Assembly: GCF_009189165.1 (NCBI RefSeq)
Contig: NZ_CP045118.1
Coordinates: 4,402,001 to 4,466,000, forward strand
DNA: 64,000 nucleotides
Direction: 5' to 3'
DNA from: Pseudomonas sp. SCB32
Lineage (GTDB): Bacteria > Pseudomonadota > Gammaproteobacteria > Pseudomonadales > Pseudomonadaceae
This document shows, piece by piece, positions 63,101 through 64,000 of the stretch. Each line of letters opens with the position of its first letter. Within the stretch, counting starts at the first letter, position 1. The notes under the pieces are model-generated. The model had not been told where the DNA came from and did no database searches. It was given only the letters and a program-made list of their open reading frames with translations. Made by a program: the position numbers and the translations under genes.

Positions 63101-64000
63101 TCGTCGTCGAAGGTCACCTTGCCGCCCAGGTCGAGGCTTGCAGTGGAGCTGGCCTTGTCACCATCGAAGTCGACGATGGTTGCAGTGCCCTGCAGGCTCA
63201 CCAGACCGCTGTCGAGGGAGACCTGCTGGTCATGACCCGGTTGGATATGGTCAAGCTCGTGGTACTGGGTCAGGGTGACCTTGCCGCTGCCATCGACGCT
63301 CAGGCCGAACACGGTGTTGCCGGCATCCACACCGGCCAGGGTGCTGGCGGTGCTGCCCACTACCTGTGAGCCAATCTGGTACAGGTAGATCGCCTGGCCG
63401 GCACTGGAGAGTCCGGAGGCCGTGCCGCCGGGCACATCCAGGTGCACGGCGTAGCTCCAGTTCACCGACGAGGCCGGAGTATCGGCGCCCGCGATCTGCT
63501 GGGTGACGACGAAGGCGCCGGAGAAGTCCACTGTGGCGCTATCGGAGGCGCCACCGATGGTCAGGGCGTCATGGGTCTCCAGATTGCCCACCTGGGCATC
63601 GCTGAGGCTGATGTTGCTGCTCGGGGTGTCGTCGTCGAAGGTGACCTTGCCGCCGAGATCGAGGCTCGCCGTGGAGCTGGCCTTGTCGCCGTCGAAGTCG
63701 GTGATGCTCGCCGTGCCATGCAGGCTCACCAGGCCGCTGTCCAGGGAGACCTGCTGATCATGGGCGGGCTGAATGTGGTCGAGTGCGGCGTACTGGCTCA
63801 GGGTGACCTTGCCACTGCCGTCGACGCTCAGGCCGAACACGGTGTTGCTGGCGTTCACAGCCGCCTGGGTGCTCGCGGTGCTGCCCACAACCTGGTCGCC
63901 GATCTGGTACAGGTAGATGGCATGGCCGCCGCTGGACAACCCGGAAGCGCTGCCGCCGGGAACGTCCAGGTGCACGGTGTAGCTCCAGCTCACGGCCGAA
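57139..64000 (-). CDS. giant repetitive RTX adhesin, C-terminal part (type I secreted)
   Basis: At least 2284 residues; the start lies beyond the right edge, so the N-terminus is missing. From N to C: at least nine about 176-residue units of the DUF5801/T1SS-143 type (TFDDDGPSI...SGAQ...LETHDALTIG), the last one diverged. A non-repeated region (VNIQPPIQNVFDAKGFHLAGTLDV onwards) follows, then RTX calcium-binding nonapeptides (GGAGNDILFG, GGAGNDLLFGQGGNDTLIGG, GPGDDIMFGGTGADQFVW). A C-terminal type I secretion region ends DGLLGDHVVKTDA. This is the plan of LapA/BapA-like biofilm adhesins. The ABC/MFP exporter genes are not in the window. Few cysteines and many D, T, S and G fit an extracellular protein. 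Confidence 0.9.
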   Translation of the reverse strand, partial: SAVSWSYTVHLDVPGGSASGLSSGGHAIYLYQIGDQVVGSTASTQAAVNASNTVFGLSVDGSGKVTLSQYAALDHIQPAHDQQVSLDSGLVSLHGTASITDFDGDKASSTASLDLGGKVTFDDDTPSSNISLSDAQVGNLETHDALTIGGASDSATVDFSGAFVVTQQIAGADTPASSVNWSYAVHLDVPGGTASGLSSAGQAIYLYQIGSQVVGSTASTLAGVDAGNTVFGLSVDGSGKVTLTQYHELDHIQPGHDQQVSLDSGLVSLQGTATIVDFDGDKASSTASLDLGGKVTFDDDGPSISVGLSGAQVGGLETHDALTIGDNSDSATVDFSGAFSITNQSAGADAPASAVSWSYAVHLDVSAGTASGLTSGGQTIYLYQVGDQVVGSTASTQGAVDPSNTVFGLSVDGSGKVTLTQYSELDHTQPGHDLQVSLGSGLVSLQGTASITDFDGDKASSTASLDLGGKVTFDDDGPSISVGLSGAQIDALETHDALTIGDNSDHATVDFSGAFSITNQSAGADTPASAVSWSYTVHLDVAGGSASGLSSAGQAIFLYQIGDQVVGSTASTQGAVNASNTVFGLSVDGSGKVTLTQYAELDHTQPGNDLQVSLGTGLVSLQGTASITDFDGDKASSTASLDLGGKVTFDDDGPSITIGLSGAQLGGLETHDALTIGGASDSSSADFSGAFSITNQSAGADAPASAVSWSYSVHLDVAGGTASGLSSAGQAIFLYQIGNQVVGSTASTQAGVDGSNTIFGLSVDGSGKVTLTQYHELDHIQPGHDQQISLDSGLVSLQGTASITDFDGDKASSTASLDLGGKVTFDDDGPSISVGLSGAQVGGLETHDALTIGANSDSATVDFSGAFSINSQSAGADAPASAVSWSYAVHLDVSAGTASGLTSGGQTIYLYQVGDQVVGSTASTQGAVDPSNTVFGLSVDGSGKVTLTQYSELDHTQPGHDLQVSLGGGLVSLQGTASITDFDGDKASSTASLDLGGKVTFDDDGPSITIGASGAQIGALETHDALTIGGNSDSASADFSAAFTITNQSAGADTPASAVSWSYAVHLDVAGGSASGLSSAGQAIFLYQIGDQVVGSTASTQGAVNASNTVFGLSVDGSGKVTLTQYHELDHTQPGHDQQISLDSGLVSLQGTASITDFDGDTASSTASVDLGSKVTFDDDGPSISVGLSGAQIAALETHDALTIGNASDHSTVDFSGAFSVTSQSAGADTPASAVSWSYAVHLDVAGGSASGLSSAGQAIYLYQMGTQVVGSTASTQGAVNASNTVFGLSVDGSGKVTLTQYAELDHTQPANDLQVSLGSGLVSLQGTASITDFDGDKASSTASLDLGGKVTFDDDGPSITVGASGAQIGALETHDALTIGNNSDQATVDFSGAFNITQQSAGADAPASAVSWSYAVHLDVAGGSASGLSSAGQAIYLYQIGGQVVGSTASTQGAVNASNTIFGLSVDGSGKVTLTQYAELDHTQPGHDLQVSLGAGLVSLQGTASITDFDGDKASSTASVDLGSKVTFDDDGPSITIGLSGAQLGSLLTYDHLTIPVGNNPISDSATANFSGAFNIMQVSAGADTPASAVTWTYALQLSTGVAQGSFSGLSSGGHAIYLYTISGQVVGSTASSVGLVGAGNTIFALSANSSTGDVTLNQYGAIDHALPGSYSNYDTQQAVLNAGLVQLQGTASITDFDGDKATSSASLDLGGKVAFADDGPVVNIQPPIQNVFDAKGFHLAGTLDVNFGADGSGGFDLSGNTAPTGLHYEVSSLTGGGSLLTALDGNNKIFFTLQVNGDGSYSFDVLNSRPTASVGYDLTQINASGPGPSFTLTSSGLAATFTSPDALVNPSSNGMGVGNNTIDAGEHLNIAFSDTVYNASFQVQKLSSKDTLTWSVLSTAGVVLATGTYVPPTGTGEGDTTTWNLLTNGHFLTGSAAQLADSGFSTVILSSSSGDYRVQTVSADRSILPPDLALHFGVGATDGDGDHATVNLGLEMNTPTLLVVGSNADDSGSSTTPHTIPNPLDADKSGDIVGGPGSGSDVLVGDKGGVGQPVGNDHLIGGAGNDILFGDSINTDNLAWAGHAAGTHNGGGLQSLVDYLTATNGGTAPSTGQLLNYIAAHAQELNVAGDPRGGNDILEGGAGNDLLFGQGGNDTLIGGPGDDIMFGGTGADQFVWKAGDTGHDVIKDFSIAEGDTLNLADLLQGEHANSASLAQYLNFTVTSGTTSIGVMPTGTGPVTQTIDLANVDLSAKYAGHAGSGVLSAGDTQKVLDGLLGDHVVKTDA
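59392..64000. repeat. 528-bp coding tandem repeats in the adhesin
   Basis: The marker GATGCTCGG (with minor variants) recurs at 59392, 59920, 60448, 60976, 61504, 62032, 62560, 63088 and 63616, exactly 528 bp apart each time. There is no indel over eight successive intervals. Each unit encodes 176 residues. Units at about 61141-61500 and 62725-63084 are almost identical and lie 1584 bp apart (three units), a higher-order repeat. The array continues past the window edge. Confidence 0.95.

Noticed and set aside
57061..63369. Three long plus-strand open frames (57061-59775, 59875-61887, 61987-63369) opposite the adhesin
   Set aside because: They follow the 528-bp repeats of the opposite strand, lack ribosome-binding sites, and read as G/A/V/Q-rich antisense translations without domains. 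The minus frame has clear RTX and repeat domains.
1..64000. tRNA, rRNA, insertion sequence or prophage genes
   Set aside because: I looked for transposase, integrase and phage-type proteins and for tRNA-like cloverleaf sequences with CCA ends and found none.

Overview
The window is a 64 kb, GC-rich piece of a Pseudomonas chromosome. Gene content and order point to the P. aeruginosa lineage, but not to P. aeruginosa itself. From memory of the PAO1 gene order, the run phhRABC ... arfB, mliC, aroP, hpd, AraC regulator, oxidoreductase, TenA-like protein, rbdA, ABC exporter, DsbA-like protein, trhO, bolA, DUF2059, DUF2804, fumC, quinone reductase matches one PAO1 block (about PA0853-PA0873). The run ssuF-B-C-D-A-E, sulfonate-type ABC transporter, lsfA, thiolase matches a second block (about PA3441-PA3454). 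Here the two blocks lie close together, joined by aqpZ, a DMT transporter and a MAPEG protein, with several extra genes inserted.

Layout. 0-10.6 kb: small membrane protein, YkgJ cysteine-cluster protein, TrkH potassium transporter, AraC regulator, Mpo1-like protein, GT39-type glycosyltransferase, the full-length helicase Lhr, and a small membrane-anchored protein. 10.7-15 kb: the phenylalanine hydroxylase locus with its divergent activator PhhR. 15.4-18.3 kb: an AraC regulator divergent from a TauD-type dioxygenase and a hydratase/FAH-like protein, an uncharacterised catabolic pair. 18.5-20.3 kb: an Old Yellow Enzyme divergent from a MerR regulator, with a MerR-type 19-bp-spacer promoter between them. 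20.3-27.6 kb: GIY-YIG protein, ArfB, Tsx-like porin, MliC lysozyme inhibitor, then aroP-maiA-hpd and an AraC regulator for tyrosine catabolism. 27.6-28.7 kb: a gene-free kilobase holding a large imperfect inverted repeat. 28.7-43.3 kb: XapX protein, oxidoreductase, TenA-like protein, the c-di-GMP enzyme RbdA, a LuxR regulator and methyltransferase, the trhO-dsbA-ABC exporter operon, bolA, and fumC with a quinone reductase. 43.5-46 kb: aquaporin, DMT transporter, MAPEG protein. 46-55 kb: a sulfur-scavenging island (ssuEADCBF, a second sulfonate-type ABC importer, and 1-Cys peroxiredoxin lsfA). 55-64 kb: DUF6316 protein, thiolase, and the C-terminal part of a giant RTX adhesin whose N-terminus lies beyond the right edge.

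How the genes work together. PhhA, PhhB and PhhC convert phenylalanine to tyrosine and on to 4-hydroxyphenylpyruvate. AroP would import the aromatic amino acids, Hpd makes homogentisate, and MaiA acts two steps later. hmgA and fahA are not in the window. The 5' leaders of phhA, aroP, the porin and the thiolase carry AAnAAnAA-type motifs like those bound by Hfq/Crc, which would place them under carbon catabolite repression. The sulfur island imports alkanesulfonates and releases sulfite from them. The ssuE and lsfA upstream regions share two unusual sequence words at similar spacing. Intergenic regions are rich in REP-like palindromes of several families. No tRNA, rRNA, CRISPR, prophage or insertion sequence was recognised.
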